Origin: Imbricaverruca yamaguchii
Lineage: Eukaryota > Arthropoda > Thecostraca > Neoverrucidae
DNA length: 64,000 bases
Assembly: GCA_034440575.1 (NCBI GenBank)
Contig: JAOTOL010001277.1
Location: forward strand, 434,001 to 498,000
Direction: 5' to 3'
This document shows positions 24,256-35,456 of the stretch, one piece after another (positions within the stretch are counted from its first letter, which is position 1; every line of letters begins with the position of its first letter). A program made the translations under genes and the position numbers. Below the pieces are notes generated by a model, which was not told where the DNA came from, searched no databases, and worked only from the letters and a program-made list of their open reading frames with translations.

Positions 24256-25110
24256 AACCAGTGCTTTTTGCAATGGAACTGCAGAGGTTTTAGGAACAGC
24301 GCCCAAGAGATACAGGTAGTTTTAAATCGGTACTGCCCTCTCACTATACGCCTTCAAGAGAGCAAACTTCGACCTGACCTCCCCTGCATTTTTAAGGGTA
24401 CTCGGTTTTCAGAAAAGACTTGGTGACCGATACTATCGCACATGGTGGAGTAATACTGGCTGTTCACCATAGTGTCGGAGCAAATGAGGTCGCGCTGAAA
24501 ACAGACCTCCAAGCAGTGGCAGCTCATATCCAACTAGATCATTTCTCTCACGATATGCTCCATCTATCTGCCTCCTGTGATGTTTTTACCTGCAACGAAC
24601 TCGTCCGGTTAGTTTTAGAACTGCCCCCACCTTTTTTTAGTTTTGTGGGATTTTAACTCTCACCACACTATGTAGGGCTGTGATAACGTGAACGCAAGAG
24701 GTCGCGTCTCGCATCAATTTATAACAGACGAATCCTTATGCAAATATACAAAATCCTTATGCAAATATGAAGCCTTAAACACTGGCATTCGTACCCACTT
24801 TACGCTGCCATCAGGTCATTCCTCGCGATAGATTTGAGTATGTGTGTGTGCCCACAGCTTGCACATTTTGATTGGTCGGTATCCGACGACCCCATGGGTA
24901 GTGATCATTTCCCCATATGGCTGACACATCGAACAAACTCGACACTTGGAACCGGACCCAAAAGATGGAGCATGCGCAAAGCTGACTGGACCACATTTGA
25001 AGCTCAACTCAAGAGCATATTCTTCGCTCCAGCTGAACGAGAACCACACTCAATAGAAAACTTATCGTCGTTGACCATAGAAGCAACAGCAGGGTGCATC
25101 CCAAAAACAT
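24256..25110 (+). pseudogene. LINE C endonuclease, broken and truncated
   Basis: It begins with QWNCRGFRNSAQEIQVVLNR and LQESKLRPDLPC, the usual start of the LINE endonuclease, including the catalytic Asn and Glu. The next piece (24420-24656) has GVILAVHHSVGANEVAL. The C-terminal piece (24834-25110) has FDWSVSDDPMGSDHFPIWL, the SDH motif. The GDFN block around 24640 is frameshifted. The element is cut shortly after this domain. Confidence 0.8.
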
Positions 25111-25310
25111 TGGGATGCCTGATTGCCCTAAAGACCCTATTGCCCTAAAGACCTTCAAATCAACCGCAAATTTCAAAACTTTACTTCCTAGGCCACTTTC
25201 AATGTTATTTACAAATATAATGAACAGTAGTGGCCCCAGTACTGACCCCTGGGGGACTCCACTAAGAACATTTTGCCATGATGACTTAGTACCATTTAGC
25301 ATCACTCTTT

Positions 25311-25461
25311 ACTGTCTGTAGTGGTTGAGTTGACCACCAGTAGATGTCGCCGTGGTCGTCCCCTCACCTGAGCTATGTAAGCCCAATACAGTTCTCGCTC
25401 CGACTTCCTGGTGTGTGCATCGTGCCCTACGGCGGACTCGGATGGAATCGAACCACTGTCT
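25311..25461 (-). mobile_element. 5'-truncated SINE with 7-bp target-site duplication
   Basis: ACTGTCT at 25311-25317 repeats at 25455-25461. The insert, on the minus strand, starts at the B-box (GGTTCGATTCCATCCGAGTC), passes a core-like segment (AGGTGAGGGGACGACCACGG), and ends TCAACTCAACCACTAC. The A-box half is missing. The CR1 protein frame resumes on each side, which fixes the borders. Confidence 0.85.
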
Positions 25462-25567
25462 ATCTGAAAGCCATAACTCTATCCATTTTAAGATGCTACC
25501 AGCAATACCATGGACCTGAAGCTGCATCATTAACCATTTATTGGGTACCTTGTCAAAGGCCTTACTG

Positions 25568-25754
25568 AAGTCAAGAGGGGGCGAGTAGTCTAGGGGTAAG
25601 TTACCCATCTCACACTCGAAAGATTGTGGGCTCGAGTCCCACCTGCCGCTACTCATCGCCCGCGACCAATCGGCGTGAGAGATTGACGACGCTACATGGC
25701 TCAATGGTTGACATGTCATAAAACCAACAACTACCACCACTACTAAAGTCAAGA
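25568..25754 (+). mobile_element. Full-length tRNA-derived SINE, head type 1, 9-bp target-site duplication
   Basis: AAGTCAAGA at 25568-25576 repeats at 25746-25754. The 169-bp insert starts GGGGGCGAGTAGTCTAGGGG (A-box region) and contains TGGGCTCGAGTCCCACC (B-box region). The core GACCAATCGGCGTGAGAGAT and TGACGACGCTACATGG follow, then the tail CATAAAACCAACAACTACCA. Transcription would be by RNA polymerase III from the internal boxes; its own body encodes no protein. It sits in a CR1 fragment and is younger than it. Confidence 0.95.
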
Positions 25755-26130
25755 CATGCTACGTCAACCTGATTTCCCTGATCAAATTGTTCTGTGGCAA
25801 AGGTAAAAAATTCCACGAGATTTGTGAGACACAATCGTCATTTTATAAACCCATGTTGAGTATCTTGGATCAATTTGTTCAATTCCAGATAACTAGCTAT
25901 TCTATCCTTGACAATTGATTTGAGTACCTTGCAGACTAGGGATGTGATACTTACTGGCCTATAGTTTTCAACTCTCTCTCTCTCTCTCCTTCTCCTTTCT
26001 TCCTCATTCTATGCATGGAGTTACACACCTTTTGGCTTCCTCAAATTTCCAAGATCCTTATCACTATGCTTATCTTGATATCACCTTGATATCACCTTCT
26101 AGCCAGTATCTTTATTCAATGTACTCCAGG

Positions 26131-26330
26131 GGCGTGGTTAGCTCAGTGGTTAAGCTAAGCGTCTGGGAAGCCAGAGGTATGGGGTTCGATTCCCGCGATG
26201 TTCGCTCTTCCTGCCAGGGTGAGGGGCAGACGACGCCATATGGCCTCAGCTGCTGAACATGGTGTGCCCTAATTGTGTGAATTGTGTTAAGTGTTATGTT
26301 CGTGCCTTCAGTCTTCATAAGTTTATACGG
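26131..26330 (+). mobile_element. tRNA-derived SINE, head type 2
   Basis: The head GGCGTGGTTAGCTCAGTGGT (A-box) and GGGTTCGATTCCCGCGATG (B-box) is a good tRNA-like promoter pair 40-45 bp apart. The core-like part CAGGGTGAGGGGCAGACGAC and GCCATATGGCCTC follows. The 3' end is not fixed. A true tRNA gene is unlikely, because no matching acceptor stem closes the fold. Confidence 0.75.
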
Positions 26331-28342
26331 TAGGTAATATTAATGAAAGTGATGTTAAATGTGTTACAGTCAAAGAACCACAGTGAAACTGAAGCATGAA
26401 TATAGTTTGGTGCTGGCCGGCACATTATCTGCTTCATATTGTCTATACAACATAATTTAAGGTGGGAATATCCATACATCTATTGCATTACATCAGTTCT
26501 TGAATTAGTTGCATTGCTGTAAGGTCATGTCCAAGCGGCATTGACTTGGATTGACCATTGCTGCCCCCACTGCCACCACATACTTTGAAAATTGGGTGGG
26601 TCATGGCACTGTGGCCTCTCCTGTTCCTATGCCTATTCTGCATCTGCATCACCTTCATGATCATGGTATTCCAGAGGAAAATTCCAGGAAATAAAAAAGC
26701 ACCTTTGAAGATAAATTTACTAAGATGGTTAGGCTAGTTGGGTTGTCACACTTTATTTTACTTTTTGAACATTACTTTTATGCTCACCATAACGAGTGCA
26801 CCTAAGTCCATACTACCAACTGTAATGACAGCACTCACTGTCTACCACTGTATATAGTGAACCTACATACAAAAGGTCTGTACCTACCATTTGGCAGCAG
26901 ACCATGCATACTTTCTATACATACAGGCAGTGCCGGTTGGGATGGAGTGGAGACAGATTATGACCTGATTTGACCCTCAACAACAACTAACACCTAGGGT
27001 CATGAAATGTATACTGCAATGAGTTCTCTGCAGCCATAATTTCCACAAATTGAGTGCTTCTAGTTTCAGAGACTTTAGGGTGCTGAAAATTGCCCCCTCC
27101 CCCAGTGAGCATGTGAGGGGCATGTCAGGGACTGGGGATCTTCTGCACTTCCTACAGAAGCACTGTTTGCACTTGAAACATAACAGAATGTGTTGAGTAC
27201 AGAATTGGGTCATTGGCTGTTGAAATAAGCAACTGGATATGGATGCAATGTTTTCATGGCATCAACAACCCTCTCTATCAGGTAGGTGCATGACCACTTT
27301 GATTCAAGCATGCCAAAAGCTGAAAGCCACAGAATGTGAGAGGTTTTCCAGCAAGGCAGCCTGAAGCTATAATGGAACCATATGTGGCTCCAGTTCATCA
27401 GCATCCCTTTCAATTGATTCTGAGATAGGGCCAGTTACAAGGGGTGTTTGGAACATGTTTCCCTAGTGTCCCCTCAGGTTTTCTGCCAAAATTGAGCATT
27501 AAAATAAGTCTGACCTTCTGAGTGCTTGAATGGCCCCTCAATTTTTTCAGTCAGAATCAACCCTCCAGAGACAATGCTCCATGATGACAATTCCAGATGG
27601 ACATTCATTAAATGAGAAGGCTTTAATTGAGCATTTTGTCTCCTTACTTTCATAGACAAATATTGGTACATCAAGCAACTTATATGATAGTGTAACTATT
27701 TTGAGGTGCATAATTAACCAACACCCCAGACCATTTACAACTGAACTGAACTGTGTGATCATGCTAAAAGCATAGACATTGTGATCTGAAACCACCACCA
27801 TCTGTGCACAGGAAGAGGATGTCTTTACCAACTGCACCAACAAACAATATGGAGTCAACCAGAATATGTGATGTAGAGCATGTAGAGCATAGTGACTGAA
27901 GATATATTTAATGCCATGCCAATCTCTGATGAAGTTGGGTATGCTTATTATGCACCACACACTCTTTGTTATGTTATTAACCCAGCTTTTTTATATATTT
28001 TCTCACAAACTGAAAAGTAGGCATTTGCACAGGAACTAAATAGTAGCATTACCGTAGTCATGTTCAAGTATTTACAGAACACTGCAAAGCACAAATTTAC
28101 TGAGGTTATAAGGAAATCTTAAAGTCCAGTCCATACATTTGTTTTCAAACTTGCAGTCAGGGCTTTTAAAGTAAACAGGTAGGTAACCAGTTTAGGGCAA
28201 TCATAAGACAAGTTTTACATATTTGACCTCCACAAATCATACAATGGGGTTTTGGTAATGGTAGGATTGATGAAGCTTTTCAATTGGAAAATGTTTAACA
28301 AAAATAGTTTGGAAATTTACTTCCAAAAACCTTGTTTTTCAT
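26331..28342. other. Unassigned AT-rich stretch with anonymous minus-strand frames
   Basis: Minus-strand frames at 27960-27547 (137 codons), 27413-27210 and 27213-26977 lie end to end. The last has a Cys-rich patch (LLCFKCKQCFCRKCRR). They look like parts of one decayed coding sequence, possibly a transposon protein, but no family is recognised. Base composition differs from the GC-rich LINE-rich flanks. Confidence 0.3.
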
Positions 28343-28419
28343 ATGAACAGTTTGTTGGTTATTTGGGCTTACAGACACATTGACTGCTTTGGTCATACAG
28401 TGCCATCACATGGACAGTT
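28343..28419 (-). mobile_element. Mini retro-insertion with imperfect 10-bp target-site duplication
   Basis: ATGAACAGTT (28343-28352) and ATGGACAGTT (28410-28419) flank the insert. On the minus strand it reads TGATGGCACTGTATGACCAA, AGCAGTCAATGTGTCTGTAA, GCCCAAATAACCAACA. The hairpin arms have decayed (GGCACT/GTGTC), so this is an older copy. Confidence 0.75.
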
Positions 28420-29911
28420 AGACTGAGGTAAGCAGTTAATGTTAAAGTTAAAGTACTCATTTCTCTATATTTTTGCAAGGTACTTCTCATGCTATATTAC
28501 CCAACTCCAACCCCTTTTGGGTTTATTTTTCCTCAGAAATGAAAAATATCCAAAGGAAATGGTGGTCACATCATGTTAAACACATTCATAATCATTGCAG
28601 TAGAGAATAAACTGCAAGAAATCAAAATTACCTTAAACTGCAAATTCATCAGGTAGGTAGGTAGGCCTATCTATCTACCTACCTACTGTCAATTGATTTT
28701 CCTATTGTATGGAACTTGAACCAATTTGCCAATAGGGAACTTGTGAGGACTGAGGAGTGATAAATGTTTTCTTCAACATGTCAATGTGTGAGAAACATCA
28801 CATATGGATATGCTACAGATATGCTAGCATGGGTAACAGCCATGCAACAACAGTTGCTGCACTGCTTCTTGAAGTAGAAAGTAAACATCCGCAGTGGTTC
28901 AGTGGTCTCATCGTCTACACCACATCCATGATCATGGCATTGGAACATTTTTTTAAATTTTTTAATCCATTAACAAGTTAAAATCAAAACCTACCTCCTA
29001 ACTCCCTTACTCACCGCAGACTGAACCTGTGTAACAGACATGCTGATATTATATTCTACACAGGCAAAACTCTCGGAGTCCCTCCAGAACTCTGACACAG
29101 GACTGCAATGCTGGCAGATAGCTATATCTGCTATGCAATCAACTCTCGGCACACCCTCTCGAAACAAAGTGAACACCAAGGCCCTTTACATAAACACCGG
29201 GTCAAAACAAGGCCTATCGAGTCGGGTCAACCAGGAGGGTGTAATTTCAGCAGCGACTATAGGCAGCCAGTTGAGTTTCCATATTTGATATATGACGCAC
29301 TTGATGTGTCACCCATTCACAGTTAATATTTGAATATGGTTGCATACAGGTGGCCATATGTGCCTGTTTTTCGCAACATATCATCATAGGAGCACACTTC
29401 ATTGCCATATATTAAAATATTGTGGCTAAGTTGCACTGAAATTGCTTGTAAAAATGGCAGCAATTTAAACGGCAAGAACCAGCAATGAAACGTTTTAGAC
29501 AAGGATTCCTGCCATATTTCAATTTGTACAACTATAGCTTGTGTATGACATGCGTTCCGCGGCACTACCTTCTTGTGCGCTGTTTTACTGTGCACGTCAA
29601 GTCTGGGTACTAAGACTAAAGGGTAAATCGGAATGTAGTAGATTTTATAGTTCTAGCCCAAGTGACGTAAACCGAAACGTGCTAGTTTTCTAGTATAATT
29701 TACCAGGAGTTCGGTATACATCGTGACGTCACGTAAACCTTCCAAATAAGTTTTAAAGCCTGGCTAAGATTCAGTTATGGCGCAGTGAAGACTTCAGTAT
29801 TGCTATGGCTTAACATACGGTGTTTCTGATTGCTGGCGTGGGAGTATGCGGCTGAGTATTGTGTGGGTTCCTAGGGTATTGAACATGCTCTTAAGCTTGG
29901 TGCAGAATTTC
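28420..29911. other. Unassigned AT-rich stretch
   Basis: No supported gene. A GGTA/TACC inverted simple repeat lies at 28651-28685. Frames of 60-90 codons occur at 29323-29595 (-) and 29040-29326 (+ strand, overlapping) and match nothing recognised. Confidence 0.35.
28651..28685. repeat. Short inverted simple repeat (GTAGG/CCTAC)
   Basis: GGTAGGTAGGTAGGCC is followed at once by TATCTATCTACCTACCTAC, so the two halves can pair. Confidence 0.85.

Positions 29912-29949
<38 letters not shown>
29912..29949. repeat. (AT)n microsatellite
   Basis: About 18 TA units. Confidence 0.95.
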
Positions 29950-29955
<6 letters not shown>

Positions 29956-29984
29956 TTTTTCTTTTCTTGTTAAGTCCCAGCACA

Positions 29985-30151
29985 TCAACCACATAAGACA
30001 GACGGGGAGTTCCTGATTGGCGTTTGACGCACAGCACAGGCCATCAGCGCCGACGTCAGCACGCGGCCGTCGTCCATCCTCGGTATGGCAGCCCGATCAC
30101 CAACATCCGGTGATCTAATGAAGACGGTCCCCATCAGCAGAAGCATATAGC
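29985..30151 (-). CDS. Candidate single exon, unidentified
   Basis: A minus-strand frame of about 55 codons follows a good-looking 3' splice site (CTGTTCTTCACAG, ending at 30152). It reads YMLLLMGTVFIRSPDVGD, then RMDDGRVLTSALMACAVRQ, and stops at TGA (29987-29985). The hydrophobic start could be a membrane segment. No family is recognised and no partner exons were found; it could be the last exon of a gene or a chance frame. Confidence 0.25.
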
Positions 30152-31340
30152 CTGTGAAGAACAGGTACTGATATCACACGCTGCTGATGAAGGGAACACA
30201 ATGGTCCGAATATCACTGAAGCCATTCCAACGCCGGATTTAGTGCCGGTAATCTGGTATTTTAGCACGCAGATTAAGCCACTCGCTCGGTTTCGGCAGTC
30301 ATATTATGCTGGCACATATACGAGATGGTGTGACTTTGGTTCGTATTTACAGACATGCACGTCCTTTTGGAAGTAACCAAAATCATTCCACTAATCACCA
30401 CGGAACTGTAGTACTCTGAGAAGCCTAGCTCGTATAGATAGACGACAGTCGTTCGTACAAACATTGGAATCCCAAGATTGAGAGGAGACATTTACTATTC
30501 CATGGATGTCCTGAATAACATCGAAATTAATGCAGAAGGAAGGCTGGAACATCGCAGAACCCTATACAAATATGGAAGTATCCTGAACAGAAAATTAGCT
30601 TCACTTATGGTTATGTGGTCGTTGGTTCGTTAAAACAATTGCGGCTGGCGATTCGGCTTGTGCGCTTTACTTTAGTAGCTCACGCGTACATTCAGCCCGT
30701 GGAACGTACATACATACACATATATGCACATGCGTACATACATTTGTATACATACATTGCGGTCGCATTGTATATGTATATATCCATAGGAAACTTTAAT
30801 AACAATGTCTATTAAAGTTCCGAAAGTTTGATTTCAATTCTTACTAAACTCACTTCTTCTCTTAATAACAATACATATGAAATACTTTCGAGGATTTGTT
30901 GACCAAGCATGCTACTTACTACTCGTGGCGCCGTGTGATTCCTGAGGCGCTCGACATGAGTGTGGTGAGCGTGGGTCCAAGCAAAAAGTCCTAGTGTTAT
31001 GGAAAATAAGGCTCATATTCGTGGACAAGATTACTCGACATCTAGACAAAGAATGTAGGAAGCACCGCATTGTTGATTATCACGAAAATGACGAGCAGCT
31101 GAGTGAACAGCCTGGGGGCGACACGGAAGGTGGCATCCATTTAAAGTTGCAGATGCCTGTCTTGGCAGCTTCTACTACCACGGTAGCAGCGAAGCCCAAC
31201 GCAGCCTGAGAAATACGTAATAAATTCGTTATCCAGCGTGCAATGCGATGTAACAGTGCTGGGAACACGCCGTTCTTAACAACTCGCAATTTCCCTCCTT
31301 TTTTCGTTCACATGATAAGAGTAATATCAACACCACGCCA
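30152..31340. other. Unassigned stretch
   Basis: No supported gene. A CATA/TATA-rich simple repeat lies at 30700-30790. A 71-codon plus-strand frame at 30994-31209 has protein-like composition (RLIFVDKITRHLDKECRKHR) but is unidentified. Confidence 0.35.
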
Positions 31341-33775
31341 AAGCGGCGTACCGAAGTGGCGAGCGGTGGGGGGGCATTGGGGGCAGGTGCTCGCCGCCTC
31401 TGGGAAGTTGTGGTGCTCCCAAGGACCGCGCCGGGGTTTGGGAAAAAATTGCGCCAGGCTCCCCAGATATCCCACTACGGCCACCAAAAATCTCACCTGG
31501 GTCCTTGAAAATCGTGTTCAGGGCCCAAAGAAATTGCGCAATGACGCCTGATAATGCCCACAAGGCCTCACCATGGCCCCTGAAAATCACATTGTGCCCA
31601 CAAAAAATCGGTCCGGTGGCCCTAAAAATGAGGCTGGGGCTAAAAATAAGTGGAACCGGGCCCCAGAATATATATCTGGGGCACCCAAAAAGTCAAGCCT
31701 AGCTTCTTAAAATCTGTAACCTTAAAAGGCCAGCGACCACGCAAATAACGTCGATGGCCCAGAAAATCGTGTCAGGGCTCCTGAAAACCATGCTGGGGGC
31801 CCAAAAATCGTGCCATAAAATTCACGTTTTGGGCCAGGGCCCTGGGAATCACGATGTGGGCCAAAAAAAGTCAGGTCGAGCGCCTGGAAATCATGCTGGA
31901 GCCCGATAAATATCACCAGGGCCCTTGAAAGTGAAGCTCGTGTCCAAAAAAAGGTATGGGCCAGGACCCTGACAATCGTGTTGGTGCGCAAAAAAATCGG
32001 ACCAGGGCCCCTGAAGCCGCTGGCGGCCTGAAAAGTTTGGGTCTTGGCTTCTACAAATCATGCTAGGCCCACCAAAACTTTATGCCGGGGTCCTTGAAAA
32101 TCACGCTAAGGCGCAAAGAAAATGGACCGGGCCGTGGAACATGACGCTGACGGCCTCAAAAGTTCGTGCATTGCCCCTGAAAATTACGCTGTGGGTCGAT
32201 AAATGTTGTGCCGGGGTCCTTGAAAATAACAATATGAGCCAAAGAACATCGGGCAGGGGCCACGAAAATTGTTCCCAAGCCTTTGAGTTCCGAGAAGTCG
32301 CGTTCGGGCTCTGAAAATCACGCCAGGGCCTCGACAGAGCATTGGGGTCCCTGAAGACTCATCGGGACCCAGAGGAAATGGAGCTGAGACCAAGAAAACA
32401 ACCCAGATGTCGAAAACCACTCTGGCGCATCAACGATTATGCCCACCCAAAACACATTCCATCCCCAAAGAGTGTCAAGGCCGCTAAAAATCGCGCTGGG
32501 AAACCAAGCAAATCACACCGAGGTCCAAAAAAAAACGCAGTTTGATCCCAAAAAGTAAAATCTTGTCGCAGCCCTTGAATATGACTGGGAGCCCAAAAAG
32601 TCACGACTGATCTCAAAATATCGATTCTGACACGGGATGTCAGGCTGTGGCCTGAAAAGTCGCGTCAACGTTTCCCAAAATCCTGTTGGGTCCCGGAAAA
32701 GAATCATGTCAAGGCAAGGAAAAAATATAAACGTGAGGCCGAATAATTGCAATGGGGGTCTGAAATATCGTGCGAAGTGAATCAGGAGTAATGTCCCAAA
32801 GGGGCCAATTCCCCACACCCTCATGTGAGAGATAGTTCCTAAGAATCGTGCCTGGGCCCCAAAAAATCGCGCTGGGCCCCACCAAATCGCGCAGGGGCTC
32901 CAAATAAATGCAACGAACCCCACAAAACTAGCGTCAAGGCGAGAAACTTTGCGACGGGACACCCCGAAATCGCATTGTGGACCCAGCTGATTACCAGAGG
33001 CCCCGCAAACCAGAGCTGTGTCTCCCAAATATCGCGCACGGGACGCACAACACCCGTCAGTAGTCCGGATACAACCATAGCCCTCGAAAATAAGGAGTGA
33101 TTTGGAGACAAAAATATCCGAACCTGGAAAATCGCTGTGGCCCAAAGCGTAGCACCAGATGCTTCCAAAAATCGTTATGGCCCCGGACAAAAAGCATGCG
33201 GGATCTTCACAAATCGAGGCGGGCACAAAGACATGGCGCCGGTGATCCAAAATCTGTCCGGAGCTCGGACTTGACTAATTCGGAAAAGGTCCACAAAATT
33301 GCGTCGACCCCAGCAAACTGACATCGGGTTTCCAGGACCACGCGCCTGCACCGGAAAAGACGCACCGAGTCCCACATAAATCTGACCGGAACCCCAAGAA
33401 TTATGCTGGGTCCCAGAGATATGCGCCAGAAGCCCGAAATATATAACAGTACCCTGAAAGCACAACCGGAAGCCGAAAATGCATCGGGCCCTGCAAAGGG
33501 CTACGAGTCTCGCAAAAATAGGCATGATCTTGAAACACGCGTTTCAGCCATAAACACGGGAAGGTCTAAAAAATATTCAGGAGGCCCTTAGAGGACACCA
33601 TTGCAATACGATCACATAAGGGCCTCAAAAACAGACTGGGCCAGAAAAAAGCGGCATGGCCCTAAAAGGAGAACATGACTGGGCACCAAACAATCATATC
33701 GGGGTCTTCGAAAACGCCCTGGTGGCTAAAAAGAAAGGTTGCATAAAAAGCCCAAAAAAGATCCCGGGTGGTGGA
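31341..33775 (+). mobile_element. Minisatellite-bodied transposon-like block, 2.4 kb
   Basis: It starts with GCGGCGTACCGAAGTGGCGA (about 31342), a diverged form of the CAGTGGCGTACCGAAG terminus at 11855. About 80 bp of unique sequence follows, then over 2.3 kb of degenerate ~22 bp units such as CCCTGAAAATCGTGCTGGGG. Up to 245 codons stay open on the minus strand (32513-33250), but this is repeat translation. No matching right terminus was found, so the block is probably truncated. Confidence 0.55.
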
Positions 33776-34017
33776 GTGTATTGGATGTGTGCACAAGAGT
33801 ACAGGACCCTTAATAAAAATGAATTGGAGTACTACAATGAGGCGTGTTTGTTTTGCACACTTTTTATGGATATGCCCCCTACCATGTTCAATTTTGCCCC
33901 TCCAATAGTGAATTTCGCCCCCACCACTACCTTAATTATCAGACTGAAACGGCGGGACCATCAGCGGGGCCCCGCCGATGGCTCCGCTGACGATCCCGTC
34001 GATGGTCGATGGTGAAC

Positions 34018-34450
34018 ATCTTCAAGGTCAAATGAGATCAAAATAGAAAACAAAATCCGGTTTTCCTTACCTTGGATTGTCATTGTTATGGATCGCTATG
34101 ATTGTGCTTAAATGCTCCAAAATTGGCATTAATGATGTTTTGGACATTACTAATGGTGCAATACAGATGCCAGATCAGTCATTTGACCTCAGGTCACCTA
34201 TACACGAGCACTTTATCAGGTCACAACCTGTTCCAGTTACCGGAACCGGGCTGCCCACACGACTGCTCCGTTGGGCGGCTCGGCACAATCGGCATCGCAA
34301 AGAAAGGAGTGAAATACATGAATAAAGTGTAGAAACGCTTAAGCACACAATGACAAACAATAGATTTCCGGATGTGTACGGAGTAACATGAAAAGTGACA
34401 TCAATCGTATGACAGTCATTTGCATTTATGACAGTATTCCAGTTTACTTC
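34018..34450 (+). mobile_element. Fragment of the piggyBac-like MITE family
   Basis: Internal sequence matches the complete copy at 55823-56765: TTCAAGGTCAAATGAG, TGTCATTGTTATGGATCGCT, TTAATGATGTTTTGGACATT and CAGTTACCGGAACCGGGCTG. Both terminal repeats are missing. Confidence 0.8.
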
Positions 34451-34736
34451 ATTTATTTCACAATACATCATGCCCTCCACGTGCAGCGGCTGTTACGGAC
34501 AGTCCGGGTTTAACTCACATATATTTACAAAGAAAGGATAAATTTGTGGTCAATAGTGGAAGCAGGTGGGCAACAAACATTCGTACGCCAACATAATACA
34601 TATCACTTTCCGCACTACATACACCGTACTTCGAACACGAGCTATACACTAGTAGCTTGTAGAAGTGATAGGAAAGCGATGGCCTAAAGGTGACTTCATA
34701 GTGTACACATACCCATGGTAAAAGTTTTGTGTGTGA

Positions 34737-35456
34737 CTAGTGTTGTTCGTGGAGATACGCTAGTGCATGCTTCTTGAAGTTGGACAGCCTCGATGTTTTT
34801 GTTTCGGTAGGAAGCTTGTTGTAGTGGAGGATAGACGAGTAGAGAAATATCCTGCGGCCAGCCTCTCTGTGTATGGCTGGCAGGTGCAGGTTGTCGTCTG
34901 CACGTGTGTGACGGTTTCGCAGGGTAGAGTCTGCAGTGATTTGACCGGCAATGTCCGTAGGCTCACCAGTCAGAATGATCTTGTGGAGCAAAGTGAGACT
35001 GTGAAATAGATACAGATCAGCTGCAGGGAGGAGACCCAACTCGTTTCGGGCATCAGAAATATGATCAAATTTCCGTAGACCTGGTACGACTCTAGTGGCG
35101 AAGTTCATGATCTTCTCTAGTCTGTGGATGTTTGCTGACGACCTGTTCCCGTAAACAGATATGCAGTATCGGATATTGTATATAACTAGGCTATTGACTA
35201 TAGTGAAGAGGGTACTGGTCGGCAGATGGTGACGCAGATGGCTCAGGGCCAGAAGGAACCCAGTGCACTTGCGGACCACAACAGCTATATGGGAATCCCA
35301 CGATATGTGGCGATCAAATATCACCCCAAGGTTCTTACACGAATGGCTCTCATCTATCACGGAGTCCCTAAAGCACACTCGTATCGGTGTAATATTACGC
35401 AGATTTTGACGCGATCCGAGAGTAAGAAGTTCAGTTTTGGTCGAGTTCACCTTCAA
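34737..35456 (-). pseudogene. Retrotransposon G thumb and C-terminal domain
   Basis: A clean 239-codon frame: KVNSTKTELLTLGSRQNLRN, SCKNLGVIFDRHISWDSHIA, CTGFLLALSHLRHHLP, IYNIRYCISVYGNRSSANIH, and a C-terminal RRIFLYSSILHYNKLPTETK. This corresponds to the region after the catalytic Asp pair in CR1/Jockey-type reverse transcriptases. Confidence 0.8.

Larger units (their letters stand above)
21714..25110 (+). mobile_element. LINE C: 5' half of an I-like retrotransposon
   Basis: Plus-strand order is a GC-rich 5' untranslated region (21714-22440), ORF1 with Cys-His knuckles (22443-24175) and the AP-like endonuclease (24256-25110). The reverse transcriptase is missing: the element stops near 25110 and a CR1 fragment in the other orientation begins. 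At the junction the words TGCCCTAAAGACC occur twice within 20 bp. ORF1 and the endonuclease hold several frameshifts and a stop, so the copy is dead. Confidence 0.85.
25138..25977 (-). mobile_element. CR1-like fragment split by two SINE insertions
   Basis: The minus strand matches the CR1-like element at 20260-20735: DVACLDFS, FSKAFDKVPNKWLMMQLQVH, ILKWIELWLSDRQ, then NGTKSSWQNVLSGVPQGSVL and KVLKFAVDLKVFRAI. FADD is FAVD here, so one catalytic Asp is lost. Two SINEs interrupt it at 25318-25454 and 25577-25745, each with a target-site duplication. Confidence 0.9.

Noticed and set aside
26131..26215. A functional tRNA gene
   Set aside because: A- and B-boxes are good but the acceptor stem does not close, and a SINE-like core follows.
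32513..33250. 245-codon minus-strand frame
   Set aside because: It lies wholly in the degenerate ~22-bp minisatellite; no domain, and overlapping frames of similar length occur on both strands.
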